Of a stretch of 34,174 bases of DNA, positions 1 through 7,079 are shown piece after piece; position 1 is the stretch's first letter, and each line of letters opens with the position of its first letter. Origin of the DNA: Thauera sp. UBA6194 (GTDB taxonomy: Bacteria; Pseudomonadota; Gammaproteobacteria; Burkholderiales; Rhodocyclaceae). The notes beneath the pieces were generated by a model. It saw nothing but the letters and a program-made list of their open reading frames with translations. It did not search any database and was not told where the DNA came from. Location of the stretch: contig DITC01000053.1 in the NCBI GenBank assembly GCA_002422685.1, positions 769 to 34,942 of the forward strand. The letters are read 5' to 3'. A program made the translations under genes and the position numbers.

Positions 1-425
1 AGCGGCGCCACCACGGTGTGCATCTGCTTGGCCGCGCCGACGATGGCGTCCACCGGACAGGCCTGGATGCAAAGCGTGCAGCCGATGCAGGTCTGCTCGT
101 CGATGACGGCGACCGACTTCGGCTTCTCGACACCGTGCTCTTCCGAGAGCGGCTTGAACTCGCGCCCGAGCAGGTCGGCGAGCTTGCGCACGCCCTCCTC
201 GCCGCCGGGCGGGCACTGGTTGATGTCGGCCTCGCCCTTGGCGATGGCCTCGGCGTAGGGCTTGCAGCCCGGGTAGCCGCACTGGCCGCACTGGGTCTGC
301 GGCAGGATGGCGTCGATCTTCTCGACCAGCGGGTCGCCCTCGACCTTGAAGCGGATCGCGGCATAGCCGAGCGCGACGCCGAGCACGACGGCAATGCCGG
401 TCATCACGAGGATTGCGGTGAGCAT
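1..425 (-). CDS. rnfB: RnfB, electron transport complex iron-sulfur subunit (partial, C-terminus beyond window)
   Basis: Only the first 141 residues are in the window; the gene runs off the left edge. RnfB is the membrane-anchored ferredoxin-like subunit of the Rnf (Rsx) complex, which couples ferredoxin/NADH redox chemistry to ion movement across the inner membrane. The visible part starts with a hydrophobic N-terminal anchor (MLTAILVMTGIAVVLGVAL). It continues with the RnfB Fe-S domain, cysteines in QCGQCGYPGC and later in NQCPP, and then the first ferredoxin-type 4Fe-4S motif CIGCTLCIQACP. The ATG lies 14 nt after the rnfA stop, as expected for an rnfAB operon. No strong Shine-Dalgarno sequence is visible, which suggests translational coupling to rnfA. 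Confidence 0.95.
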   Translation of the reverse strand, partial: MLTAILVMTGIAVVLGVALGYAAIRFKVEGDPLVEKIDAILPQTQCGQCGYPGCKPYAEAIAKGEADINQCPPGGEEGVRKLADLLGREFKPLSEEHGVEKPKSVAVIDEQTCIGCTLCIQACPVDAIVGAAKQMHTVVAP

Positions 426-439
426 TCTGGCGGAGGGCC

Positions 440-1024
440 TTAGTTGATGCGGTCGAGGCCGGCGAAGCCCATGAACGCGAGGCTCATGAACCCGGCGGTG
501 ATCATTGCGATCGCGGTGCCCTTGAAGGGCAGCGGCACGTCGGCGCCGTCCAGGCGCTCGCGGATGCCGGCGAACAGCACCAGCGCGAGCGTGAAGCCGA
601 CCGAGGAGCCGAAGCCGAACAGCAGCGACTCGAGCAGGTTGTGCTTCATGCCGACGTTGAGCAGCGGCACGCCCAGCACCGCGCAGTTGGTGGTGATCAG
701 CGGCAGATAGATGCCCAGTACCTGGTGCAGCAGCGGGCTGGTCTTCTGGATGACCAGCTCGGTGAGCTGGACGATGGCCGCGATGACGACGATGAAGGAC
801 AGCGTGCGCAAGTAGCCCAGGTCGAAGGGCTGCAGCAGGTAATGGTCGATGAGGTAGCTGGTGCCGGAGCCTAGCGTGAGCACGAAGGTCGTCGCCGCGC
901 CCATGCCGATGGCGGTCTCGAGCTTTTTCGACACGCCCATGAACGGGCACAGCCCGAGGATGCGGACGAGTACGACGTTGTTCACCAGGACGGCGCCGAT
1001 GACGACGAAGATGTAGCTGGTCAT
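440..1024 (-). CDS. rnfA: RnfA, electron transport complex membrane subunit
   Basis: 194 residues, the usual RnfA/RsxA length. The protein is almost entirely hydrophobic, with about six membrane segments. It carries the family features: an N-terminal NNVVLVRILGLCPFMGVSK stretch and a central TTNCAVLGVPLLN stretch, each with the conserved cysteine thought to take part in the intramembrane Fe-S site of RnfA/RnfE. It is the first gene of the visible rnf operon, followed by rnfB. A sigma-70-like promoter lies about 30 nt upstream. In this group of bacteria Rnf often supplies low-potential electrons, for example for nitrogenase or redox-sensor reset; which role applies here cannot be read from the window. 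Confidence 0.96.
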   Translation of the reverse strand: MTSYIFVVIGAVLVNNVVLVRILGLCPFMGVSKKLETAIGMGAATTFVLTLGSGTSYLIDHYLLQPFDLGYLRTLSFIVVIAAIVQLTELVIQKTSPLLHQVLGIYLPLITTNCAVLGVPLLNVGMKHNLLESLLFGFGSSVGFTLALVLFAGIRERLDGADVPLPFKGTAIAMITAGFMSLAFMGFAGLDRIN

Positions 1025-1052
1025 GTCCGCGCACTAAAGATGTTTGGGCCCG

Positions 1053-1081
1053 ATTATCCTCTGCCGCGCAGGGGCGCTCAA
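1053..1081 (-). promoter_or_regulatory. Sigma-70-type promoter of rnfAB
   Basis: On the minus strand, TTGAGC (1081-1076) and GATAAT (1058-1053) are separated by exactly 17 nt. This matches the -35/-10 consensus at five of six positions in the -10 and four of six in the -35. Transcription would start near 1046, giving a leader of about 20 nt before the rnfA ATG at 1024. Prediction from sequence only. Confidence 0.6.
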
Positions 1082-1157
1082 CCCTGATGCGCTAATAGGT
1101 TTATCAGTCGGCCTGCAGGTTGATGGCGGGGTGTTCGCGGGCGGGCGACGACGGGTG

Positions 1158-1706
1158 TCAGCGCCATTCCGGCGGTGGGGGCGCGAGGCTCGCGGTGTGC
1201 ACCTGCCAGCTTCCGGCGCGGCGATCGGCGAAAAAATGGCGCAGGCTGAGCGCGATCGAGCGGAAGGCGATGTCGTCCCAGGGGATCTCGTCTTCGGTGA
1301 ACAGCGCCACGTCGAGCGACTCCTCCCCCGCGCGGAAGTCGAGGTCGAGCAGGCGCGCCCGGTAGATGATGTGCACCTGGCTGATGTGGGGCACGTCGAT
1401 CAAGGTGTACAGCGCGCCGACCTCGATGCGGGCGCAGGCCTCCTCTAGCGTCTCGCGCGCCGCGGCCTGGGCGGTGGTTTCCTCGTTCTCCATGAAGCCG
1501 GCGGGCAAGGTCCACTTGCCGTGGCGGGGCTCGATGGCGCGCCGGCACAGCAGCACCTTGTCTTCCCATTCGGCGAGGGCGCCGACCACGACCTTGGGGT
1601 TCTGGTAGTGGATCGTGCCGCAGTGCGCGCAGACGTGGCGTGGCAGCGTATCGCCGGGCGGAATGCGGAAGCTGACCGCAGCGCCGCAGCTGGAACAGTA
1701 TTTCAT
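1158..1706 (-). CDS. NUDIX hydrolase with N-terminal zinc ribbon
   Basis: 182 residues. An N-terminal zinc ribbon (C4, C7, C26, C29) is followed by a NUDIX fold with a recognisable box from G70 to E89 (GFMENEETTAQAAARETLEE): G70, E76, R84-E85, E88-E89. The usual Gly after the EE pair is replaced by Cys91. NUDIX enzymes hydrolyse nucleoside diphosphates linked to another group. The zinc ribbon resembles that of NudC-like NADH/RNA-cap pyrophosphatases, but the protein is much shorter than NudC and lacks an obvious SQPWPFPxS-type signature, so the substrate is unknown. It is a single gene, divergent from the HDOD-GGDEF gene and followed by rnfA on the same strand. Confidence 0.9.
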   Translation of the reverse strand: MKYCSSCGAAVSFRIPPGDTLPRHVCAHCGTIHYQNPKVVVGALAEWEDKVLLCRRAIEPRHGKWTLPAGFMENEETTAQAAARETLEEACARIEVGALYTLIDVPHISQVHIIYRARLLDLDFRAGEESLDVALFTEDEIPWDDIAFRSIALSLRHFFADRRAGSWQVHTASLAPPPPEWR

Positions 1707-1849
1707 GGGCGTGCTTGTGTGAGATTTTCGGCGATTCTAGCCCGCTTTCGCTTGCTTGCCCGCAGACGAAGGCACGAAGATGGCGGGCGATCAATCGCGC
1801 GCCCTGCGGCTGCCTCGTCGCCGGCACGAGAATTTCACGGATACCGCAC

Positions 1850-3811
1850 ATGCCTCAGCCGATCGACATGAAGCGCTTCGCGCAGCTCAAGAATGCAGGG
1901 GATCTGCCTTCTCCGCGCGGCGTCGCGCTCGCCATCATCCGCCTGACCCAGTCGAGCGACGTGTCGCTGGCCGAGCTGGGGCGCGTGATCAAGGGCGACC
2001 CGGCCTTCGTCGGCAGGCTGATCAAGACGGCCAACGGCATGGTCGCCGACGGGCGGCGGGCGGTGGTCTCGGTCCAGGACGCGCTGATGGTGCTCGGCCT
2101 GCCGGCGGTACGCAGCCTGGCGCTCGGTTTCTCCTTGCTGTCGAACTATCGCAAGGGGGCGTGCAAGGGCTTCGACTACGAACAGTTCTGGTCCTCGTCC
2201 CTGCTGATGGCGCTCGCCATGCAGACCCTGGCGCAGCGCGTGCGCGTGGTCGCGCCGGACGAGGCTTTCAGCCTCGGTCTGCTCGGGCGCATCGGCGAGC
2301 TGGCGCTCGCGACGCTCTACCCCGAGGCCTTCGGGCGCCTGCTCGGCGAGCTGCAGCGCAGCCCGGGCTTGCAGCAGGCGGCGCTGGAGGATCAGGCCTT
2401 CGCGATGAATCACCGCGAGCTCGGCGCCGCGATGCTCGCCGACTGGGGTATCCCCGAGGCGCTCGTGCAGCCGGTGCGCTTTTACGAACAACCCGAGCTT
2501 GCCGGCTTTGCCGAGCAGTCGCGCGAGGAAGGGCTCGTGCAGTGCCTGGTGCTGGCGCGCGCCATCGCCCGCTTCAGTATGGTGCCGGAGCAGGAGCACG
2601 CCAGCCTGCTGCCGCCCATGCTGCGCCTGTCGAGCCGGCTCGGATTTGCGCGTGCCGACTTCGTGAGCCTGTGCGAGCGCATCGGGCGGACCTGGCGCGA
2701 GTGGGGCAAGCTGCTGCACCTGAAGACCGGCGAACTGCCCGACTTCGATCGCCTGGCCGCAGCGAGTGAGGCCGCGCTGATCGAGGCCGCGCCCGCACAT
2801 GGGGGCGCCAGCGCGGCCGCGTCTACCGACGGCCCGCCCCGGCGTGCGCTGCTGATGAGCCGGGACGGCGGGGAAGAGGCCGCGCTCGTGCAGCTGCGTG
2901 CCGGGCTGGTGCAGGCAGGGCTGGATAGCTTCGAAGCGCACGAGGCCGGGGCCGCGCTGGAGCAGGTGGTCGATCTGCAGCCGCAGGTCGCGGTGGTGGT
3001 GTGGTGTGCCGAGGGCGCGCGCTTCGTGCGCAGCCTGCGCGAGATGCGGCTGGGCCGCGGTGTCCATGTGCTTGCGGTCGTGAGTGACGACGAGGCGATG
3101 CTGGCCGCGGCGCTGGCGGCCGGGGCGGACGACTTTCTCGTCGCGCCGCTCACCGGGCTGCAGGTGTCGCTGCGCCTGCGTGGCAGCCTGCGTGCGCTCG
3201 AGCTCAAGGACGAGCTCGAGCGCGAGCGCGAGACCGCGCGTCATTTTGCGGCCGAAGCGGCGATCTGCAACCGCCGGCTGCATGAGGCCGCGCTGATCGA
3301 TGTGCTCACCGGTCTGCCCAACCGCCGCCAGGCGACCGAGGCGATGCGCGCCGAGTGGGCCGGCGCGGTGCGTCATCGCCGGCCTTTGTCGGTGATCGTC
3401 GTCGATCTCGACGACTTCGGCTCCATCAATGGGCTTTACGGGCACGATGTGGGCGACATCGCGCTCAGACATGCCGCAGGCCTTTTGCGCGCCGCGCTGC
3501 GCCTGCAAGACCAGATCTACCGCACGGGCGGTGACGAGTTTTTCGTGCTCTGCCCGGACACCGCGCTCGATGGCGCCCTGCTCGTGGCCGAGCGCCTGCG
3601 CAACGCGCTGCAGGCCGACGATCTGGACACCGGCGGGCCGGTGCTCTCGCTCAGCGCAAGCGTTGGCGTGGCCGAGCGGGTGGCGGCGATGCAGGCGGTC
3701 GAAGAGCTCGCGCGTTGCGCCGAGACCGGCGCGCGGCTGGCCAAGCAGCGCGGGCGCAACCGGGTGGTCGCGCCGCAGCGCGAGGCGCCGGGCGCTGCGG
3801 GCCACGGGTGA
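1850..3811 (+). CDS. HDOD / degenerate receiver / GGDEF signalling protein
   Basis: 653 residues from the ATG at 1850, which follows no strong ribosome binding site; the ATG at 1868 is an alternative. Three parts are visible. Residues about 10-215 are an HDOD domain. Residues about 330-445 have a response-regulator receiver fold (PRRALLMSRD start, LAAGADDFLVAPL end) in which the phosphoacceptor Asp position is occupied by Trp385-Cys386. After a charged helix (about 447-475), a GGDEF domain follows with intact GGDEF at 560-564 and an RxxD inhibitory site (RLQD, 551-554) five residues before it. The GGDEF part should therefore make cyclic di-GMP and be feedback-inhibited, but input cannot come through receiver phosphorylation. 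The gene lies directly upstream of flhDC in the same direction, which suggests a role in the motility/sessility switch. Confidence 0.92.
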   Translation: MPQPIDMKRFAQLKNAGDLPSPRGVALAIIRLTQSSDVSLAELGRVIKGDPAFVGRLIKTANGMVADGRRAVVSVQDALMVLGLPAVRSLALGFSLLSNYRKGACKGFDYEQFWSSSLLMALAMQTLAQRVRVVAPDEAFSLGLLGRIGELALATLYPEAFGRLLGELQRSPGLQQAALEDQAFAMNHRELGAAMLADWGIPEALVQPVRFYEQPELAGFAEQSREEGLVQCLVLARAIARFSMVPEQEHASLLPPMLRLSSRLGFARADFVSLCERIGRTWREWGKLLHLKTGELPDFDRLAAASEAALIEAAPAHGGASAAASTDGPPRRALLMSRDGGEEAALVQLRAGLVQAGLDSFEAHEAGAALEQVVDLQPQVAVVVWCAEGARFVRSLREMRLGRGVHVLAVVSDDEAMLAAALAAGADDFLVAPLTGLQVSLRLRGSLRALELKDELERERETARHFAAEAAICNRRLHEAALIDVLTGLPNRRQATEAMRAEWAGAVRHRRPLSVIVVDLDDFGSINGLYGHDVGDIALRHAAGLLRAALRLQDQIYRTGGDEFFVLCPDTALDGALLVAERLRNALQADDLDTGGPVLSLSASVGVAERVAAMQAVEELARCAETGARLAKQRGRNRVVAPQREAPGAAGHG

Positions 3812-3881
3812 GGAAAGCGGGCTTGTTGCCCGGAGGCGACACCTGTGGAGCCTCGATCGGCTCGGACTGTGACTTTGTAAC

Positions 3882-3910
3882 TTGCCGTTGCTGAGAAACT
3901 ACTTTAATTT
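3882..3910 (+). promoter_or_regulatory. Weak sigma-70-like promoter candidate before flhDC
   Basis: TTGCCG (3882-3887) and TAATTT (3905-3910) with a 17-nt spacer lie 35 nt before the flhD ATG, in the only AT-rich part of the 134-bp gap after the HDOD-GGDEF gene. Each box matches the consensus only partly, and TACTTT at 3900-3905 is an alternative -10, so this is a candidate only. flhDC operons are usually heavily regulated, and no recognisable regulator site was found. Confidence 0.3.
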
Positions 3911-3945
3911 GAAGCCGCTTTGTCCCTGTATGGGATAGGAAAACC

Positions 3946-4263
3946 ATGGAGCGACCAGACTTTCAAGCCGAAATCCGCGAACTGAACCTCGCCTACCTGA
4001 TGCTCGCGCAGCAGATGTTGCGCAGCGACCGGGCGACCGCGTTGTTCAGGCTCGGGATCAGCGACGAACTGGCCGACCTGATCGAATCCATGTCCGCAGC
4101 GAAGCTCGTCCGGATGGCCTCCGGGCAGACCTTGGTCCCGTGCTTTCGCTTCGACGACGTGCAACTGGCCCGGCTGATGTCCGGGGAGGGGCGCGATGCC
4201 ACCAGCGCTGGCCTGCATGCCGCGATTCTCGCGGCGGGGCGGGCCGCCGGTGAGGCGCCATGA
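3946..4263 (+). CDS. flhD: FlhD, flagellar master regulator subunit
   Basis: 105 residues, close to the family length. FlhD forms the FlhD4C2 complex with FlhC; the complex binds class II flagellar promoters and recruits sigma-70 polymerase. The N-terminus (residues 8-30, EIRELNLAYLMLAQQMLRSD) is the typical FlhD start, and Cys66 corresponds to the conserved Cys65 of the E. coli protein. GGA in ATAGGAAAACC precedes the ATG at suitable spacing. flhC follows at once, and its ribosome binding site overlaps the flhD stop codon, indicating a coupled operon. Confidence 0.96.
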   Translation: MERPDFQAEIRELNLAYLMLAQQMLRSDRATALFRLGISDELADLIESMSAAKLVRMASGQTLVPCFRFDDVQLARLMSGEGRDATSAGLHAAILAAGRAAGEAP

Positions 4264-4273
4264 GGAGTGGGTG

Positions 4274-4840
4274 ATGAAGAACAAGAGTGTCATCGCAGAA
4301 GCGGACGACGTTCGCCGTGCCGTGGAGATGGTGCAGCTGGGCGCGCGCATGCAGATGCTGGAAGTCGAGACGCGCCTGAGTCGCGAGAAGCTGCTCAAGA
4401 TCTACAAGGAGGTGCGCGGCGTCTCGCCCCCCAAGGGCATGCTGCCGTTTTCCACCGACTGGTTCATGACCTGGCAGCCGAATGTTCACTGGTCGCTGTT
4501 CATGGGCTTCCATCGCTTCTTCACCGGACGCGCCGGCGTGCAGGGACTGGAGGCTACCCTCAAGGCCTACCACCTTTATCTCGACCACATCGAGAGCATG
4601 GTCGTGGAGCCGGTGCTGAGCCTCACGCGGGCGTGGACGCTGGTGCGCTTCTTCGACGCCGACATGCTGCAGTTGGCGGCCTGCACCAGCTGCGGCGGTC
4701 ATTTCGTCGCCCACGCGCACGACCCGGTGCAAGGCTACGTGTGCGGGCTGTGCAACATGCCCTCGCGGGCGGGGTCCTCGCGCAAGAAGGTCGCCGCCGG
4801 GCGTGCGGTGGCGCGTACGCGCCAGACCGCGAGCGTCTGA
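4274..4840 (+). CDS. flhC: FlhC, flagellar master regulator subunit
   Basis: 188 residues (E. coli 192). FlhC is the DNA-contacting, zinc-containing partner of FlhD. Four cysteines at 137, 140, 157 and 160 (CTSC, CGLC) occupy exactly the same residue numbers as the zinc ligands in E. coli FlhC. The ATG at 4274 was chosen because GAGGAG (4262-4267), which overlaps the flhD stop codon, lies 6 nt upstream. A GTG directly before it is in frame but too close to that site. Together with flhD it should control motA-cheA downstream, directly or through FliA. Confidence 0.97.
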   Translation: MKNKSVIAEADDVRRAVEMVQLGARMQMLEVETRLSREKLLKIYKEVRGVSPPKGMLPFSTDWFMTWQPNVHWSLFMGFHRFFTGRAGVQGLEATLKAYHLYLDHIESMVVEPVLSLTRAWTLVRFFDADMLQLAACTSCGGHFVAHAHDPVQGYVCGLCNMPSRAGSSRKKVAAGRAVARTRQTASV

Positions 4841-4851
4841 CCGGCTTTTTC

Positions 4852-4872
4852 GTCGCGGCGCGCAGCCGCGAC
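4852..4872 (+). repeat. Perfect 8-bp hairpin after flhC
   Basis: GTCGCGGC (4852-4859) and GCCGCGAC (4865-4872) are perfect complements around a GCGCA loop, 11 nt after the flhC stop. No T-run follows. It sits just before the terminator-like hairpin at 4883 and may stabilise the flhDC mRNA 3' end or add to termination. Confidence 0.5.
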
Positions 4873-4882
4873 CCCCGTCAAG

Positions 4883-4910
4883 GGCCGCGCTGGTGACAGG
4901 CGGCCTTTTT
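4883..4910 (+). terminator. Rho-independent terminator candidate of flhDC
   Basis: GGCCGC (4883-4888) pairs with GCGGCC (4900-4905) across an 11-nt loop and is followed directly by TTTTT (4906-4910). The stem is short, but the position (43 nt after the flhC stop, before the motA promoter region) fits the end of the flhDC transcript and separates the master operon from motAB-che. Confidence 0.6.
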
Positions 4911-4986
4911 CGTATCTTGTGCGCGGCTTCCTGCGACCCGTCGTCCGCGCGCCGTGCATTTCGCACACCTGCGCTCCGACAGCGGT

Positions 4987-5013
4987 TCAAGTTCCGCCGT
5001 GGGCGGTCGTAAG
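4987..5013 (+). promoter_or_regulatory. Possible sigma-28 (FliA) promoter before motA
   Basis: TCAAGTTC (4987-4994) is the same -35 type as in the better FliA site before cheV (TCAAGTTG). The -10 region (GGTCGTAA at 5005-5012, spacing 10, or GTCGTAAG at 5006, spacing 11) matches GCCGATAA poorly. It is placed about 60 nt before the motA start, after the flhDC terminator. Weak candidate. Confidence 0.35.
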
Positions 5014-5073
5014 ATCCGGCAGATGCCGAGCCGTCCACCCGGGGCGCCGCGGCCGATTCCTGTGGAGTGAGCG

Positions 5074-5928
5074 GTGTTCCTGATCATTGGCTACGTCATC
5101 ATCCTTCTTGCCTCGCTCGGCACCTATGCCGTGCACGGCAGCCTGGCCGCGCTGTGGGTGCCCATGGAGTACCTCGCGATCTTCGGCCTGATGATCGGCG
5201 GCTTCGTCGCCGGCAACGGCCCGAAAGCGCTCAAGAGCACGCTCGGTTCGCTGTCGCTGGCGGTCAAGGGCTCGAAGTACAACAAGGCGCTCTACGTCGA
5301 TCTGCTCGCGCTGCTGTTCGAGATCCTCGCCAAGGTGCGCAAGGAAGGCCTGATGTCGATCGAGAACGATATCGAGAACCCCGACTCCAGCCCGATCTTC
5401 TCCAAGTATCCGAGCGTGGCGGCGGATCACCACGCGGTCGAGTTCATGACCGACTACCTGCGCATGATGGTGGGCGGCAACCTCAACGCCTTTGAGATCG
5501 AGAACCTGATGGACATGGAGATCGAGACCCACCACCAGGAGGCGCACACCGCGCCGCACGTAGTCTCCAAGGTCGCGGACGCGGTGCCGGCCTTCGGCAT
5601 CGTGGTGGCGGTGATGGGCGTGGTGAACGTGATGGGCTCGGTCGGCCAGCCGCCGGCGGTGCTGGGCAAGATGATCGGCGGCGCGCTGGTTGGCACCTTC
5701 CTCGGTATTCTGGTCTCGTATGGTTTCGTGGCGCCGATCGCCAGCCAGCTCGAGCAGAAGGTCGAGGAGAGCGGCAAGATCTACCAGGTCATCAAGGTGG
5801 TGCTGCTGGCGAGCATGAACGGCTACGCGCCGCAGGTCGCGGTGGAGTTCGGCCGCAAGGTGCTGTACTCGACCGACCGCCCGGGCTTCTCCGAGCTCGA
5901 GCAGGAAATCAAGAACCGCAAGGGCTGA
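5074..5928 (+). CDS. motA: MotA, flagellar stator proton channel subunit
   Basis: 284 residues from a GTG start with GGAG (5064-5067) six nt upstream. MotA and MotB form the stator that converts proton flow into flagellar torque. Four hydrophobic segments are visible, two near the N-terminus and two around residues 170-190 and 200-222. Key E. coli residues are conserved with an offset of one: Arg89 and Glu97 in the cytoplasmic loop (E. coli R90, E98), and Pro172 and Pro221 (E. coli P173, P222). motB follows 76 nt later in the same direction. Confidence 0.97.
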   Translation: MFLIIGYVIILLASLGTYAVHGSLAALWVPMEYLAIFGLMIGGFVAGNGPKALKSTLGSLSLAVKGSKYNKALYVDLLALLFEILAKVRKEGLMSIENDIENPDSSPIFSKYPSVAADHHAVEFMTDYLRMMVGGNLNAFEIENLMDMEIETHHQEAHTAPHVVSKVADAVPAFGIVVAVMGVVNVMGSVGQPPAVLGKMIGGALVGTFLGILVSYGFVAPIASQLEQKVEESGKIYQVIKVVLLASMNGYAPQVAVEFGRKVLYSTDRPGFSELEQEIKNRKG

Positions 5929-6004
5929 GCCGCATGTCCGTCTCTTGCCAAACCATTTGCCGCAGCGCGCCTGAGCGCACAGCCGGCCTGCCGGGGAGCG
6001 CGCG

Positions 6005-6988
6005 ATGAGCGACGACACCCAGCAACCGATCGTCGTCAAGCGCATCAAGAAGGGCGGCGGCGGCCACCACGGCGGCGCGTGGAAGATCGCCTACGCGGAC
6101 TTCGTGACCGCGATGATGGCCTTCTTCCTGCTGATGTGGCTGCTCGGCTCGACCGCTCAGGGCGACCTCGAGGGTATCGCCGACTACTTCCAGAACCCGC
6201 TCAAGCTGGCGATGGCGGGCGGCGAAGGCACCGGCGACAGCTCGAGCATCATCAAGGGCGGTGGCGAGGACCTGTCGCGCAAGGTCGGCCAGGTGCGGCG
6301 CGGCGACACGCCCAGCACGCGCGCGATCAACCTCGACGCCGCGCCCGCGCGCGTCAAGACCGAGGAGGAGACGGCGCGCGAGGCGGCGATCCGCAAGGAT
6401 CGCGTGCAGCTGAACGACCTCAAGGGCAAGCTCGAGGCGATCATCGAGGCCAGCCCGTCGCTGCGCCAGTTCAAGAATCAGATCCTGCTCGACATCATCA
6501 AGGACGGCCTGCGCATTCAGCTCATCGACGAGCAGAACCGGCCGATGTTCACCACCTCGAGCGCGGATTTGCGCCCTTACACGCGTGAGCTGCTGCGCGA
6601 GATCGCGCGTGCGCTCAATGACGTCGACAACCGCATCAGCATGTCGGGCCACACCGACTCGACCCAGTATGCAGGGGGCGAGCGCGGCTTCTCGAACTGG
6701 GAGCTGTCGTCCGGCCGCGCCAACGCGGCGCGTCGCGAGCTCGTCGCCGGCGGCCTGGAGCCGGGCAAGATGGTGCGTGTGGTCGGGCTCGCCGACACCG
6801 AGCATCTGCTGCCGGACGAGCCGCTCGACCCATCGAACCGGCGCATCAGCATCGTCGTGCTCAACCGCGAGGCGGAAGAGGCGCTGCGCGGGCGCAGCGA
6901 TCGGGTCGATGTCGAGCTCGAGCGCGGCTTCGATACCGGCGCCCTGCAGGGGATTCCGGGGCTGCCGCCTGGGCCGGGAACCCAATGA
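6005..6988 (+). CDS. motB: MotB, flagellar stator anchor protein
   Basis: 327 residues. MotB pairs with MotA; its single membrane helix carries the proton-binding Asp, and its periplasmic OmpA-like domain grips peptidoglycan. The sequence shows a basic cytoplasmic N-terminus (VKRIKKGGGGHHGG) and a helix from about residue 28 to 48 (AYADFVTAMMAFFLLMWLLG) with Asp32 at the same number as in E. coli. The OmpA/MotB domain covers about residues 170-300, including the SGHTDSTQYAG motif and NRRISIVVL near the end. CGATG is at the start with GGGGAGCGCG just upstream as ribosome binding site. Confidence 0.97.
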   Translation: MSDDTQQPIVVKRIKKGGGGHHGGAWKIAYADFVTAMMAFFLLMWLLGSTAQGDLEGIADYFQNPLKLAMAGGEGTGDSSSIIKGGGEDLSRKVGQVRRGDTPSTRAINLDAAPARVKTEEETAREAAIRKDRVQLNDLKGKLEAIIEASPSLRQFKNQILLDIIKDGLRIQLIDEQNRPMFTTSSADLRPYTRELLREIARALNDVDNRISMSGHTDSTQYAGGERGFSNWELSSGRANAARRELVAGGLEPGKMVRVVGLADTEHLLPDEPLDPSNRRISIVVLNREAEEALRGRSDRVDVELERGFDTGALQGIPGLPPGPGTQ

Positions 6989-6997
6989 CGCAGATGC

Positions 6998-7024
6998 TCA
7001 AGTTGGGCCGACCGTGGCCGATAT
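6998..7024 (+). promoter_or_regulatory. Sigma-28 (FliA) promoter before cheV
   Basis: TCAAGTTG (6998-7005), an 11-nt spacer (7006-7016) and GCCGATAT (7017-7024) match the enterobacterial FliA consensus (TAAAGTTT-N11-GCCGATAA) at all but three positions, with the exact spacing. It lies in the 91-nt gap between the motB stop and the cheV ATG. It should drive the cheV-cheV-cheY-cheZ-cheA block as class III flagellar genes. Confidence 0.75.
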
Positions 7025-7079
7025 CGCAAGCACAGGGTCGGCAGCGTCCGGCTCATCACTCCTCGCCGCGCAGAGAATC

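Noticed and set aside
1835..3805. Open frame of 656 codons opposite the HDOD-GGDEF gene
   Set aside because: Antisense shadow; low-complexity Arg/Gln/His composition without motifs.
6585..7079. Upstream extension of the first cheV frame
   Set aside because: Lies within motB in a different frame; the FliA promoter and the CheW-like domain start support the ATG at 7080.
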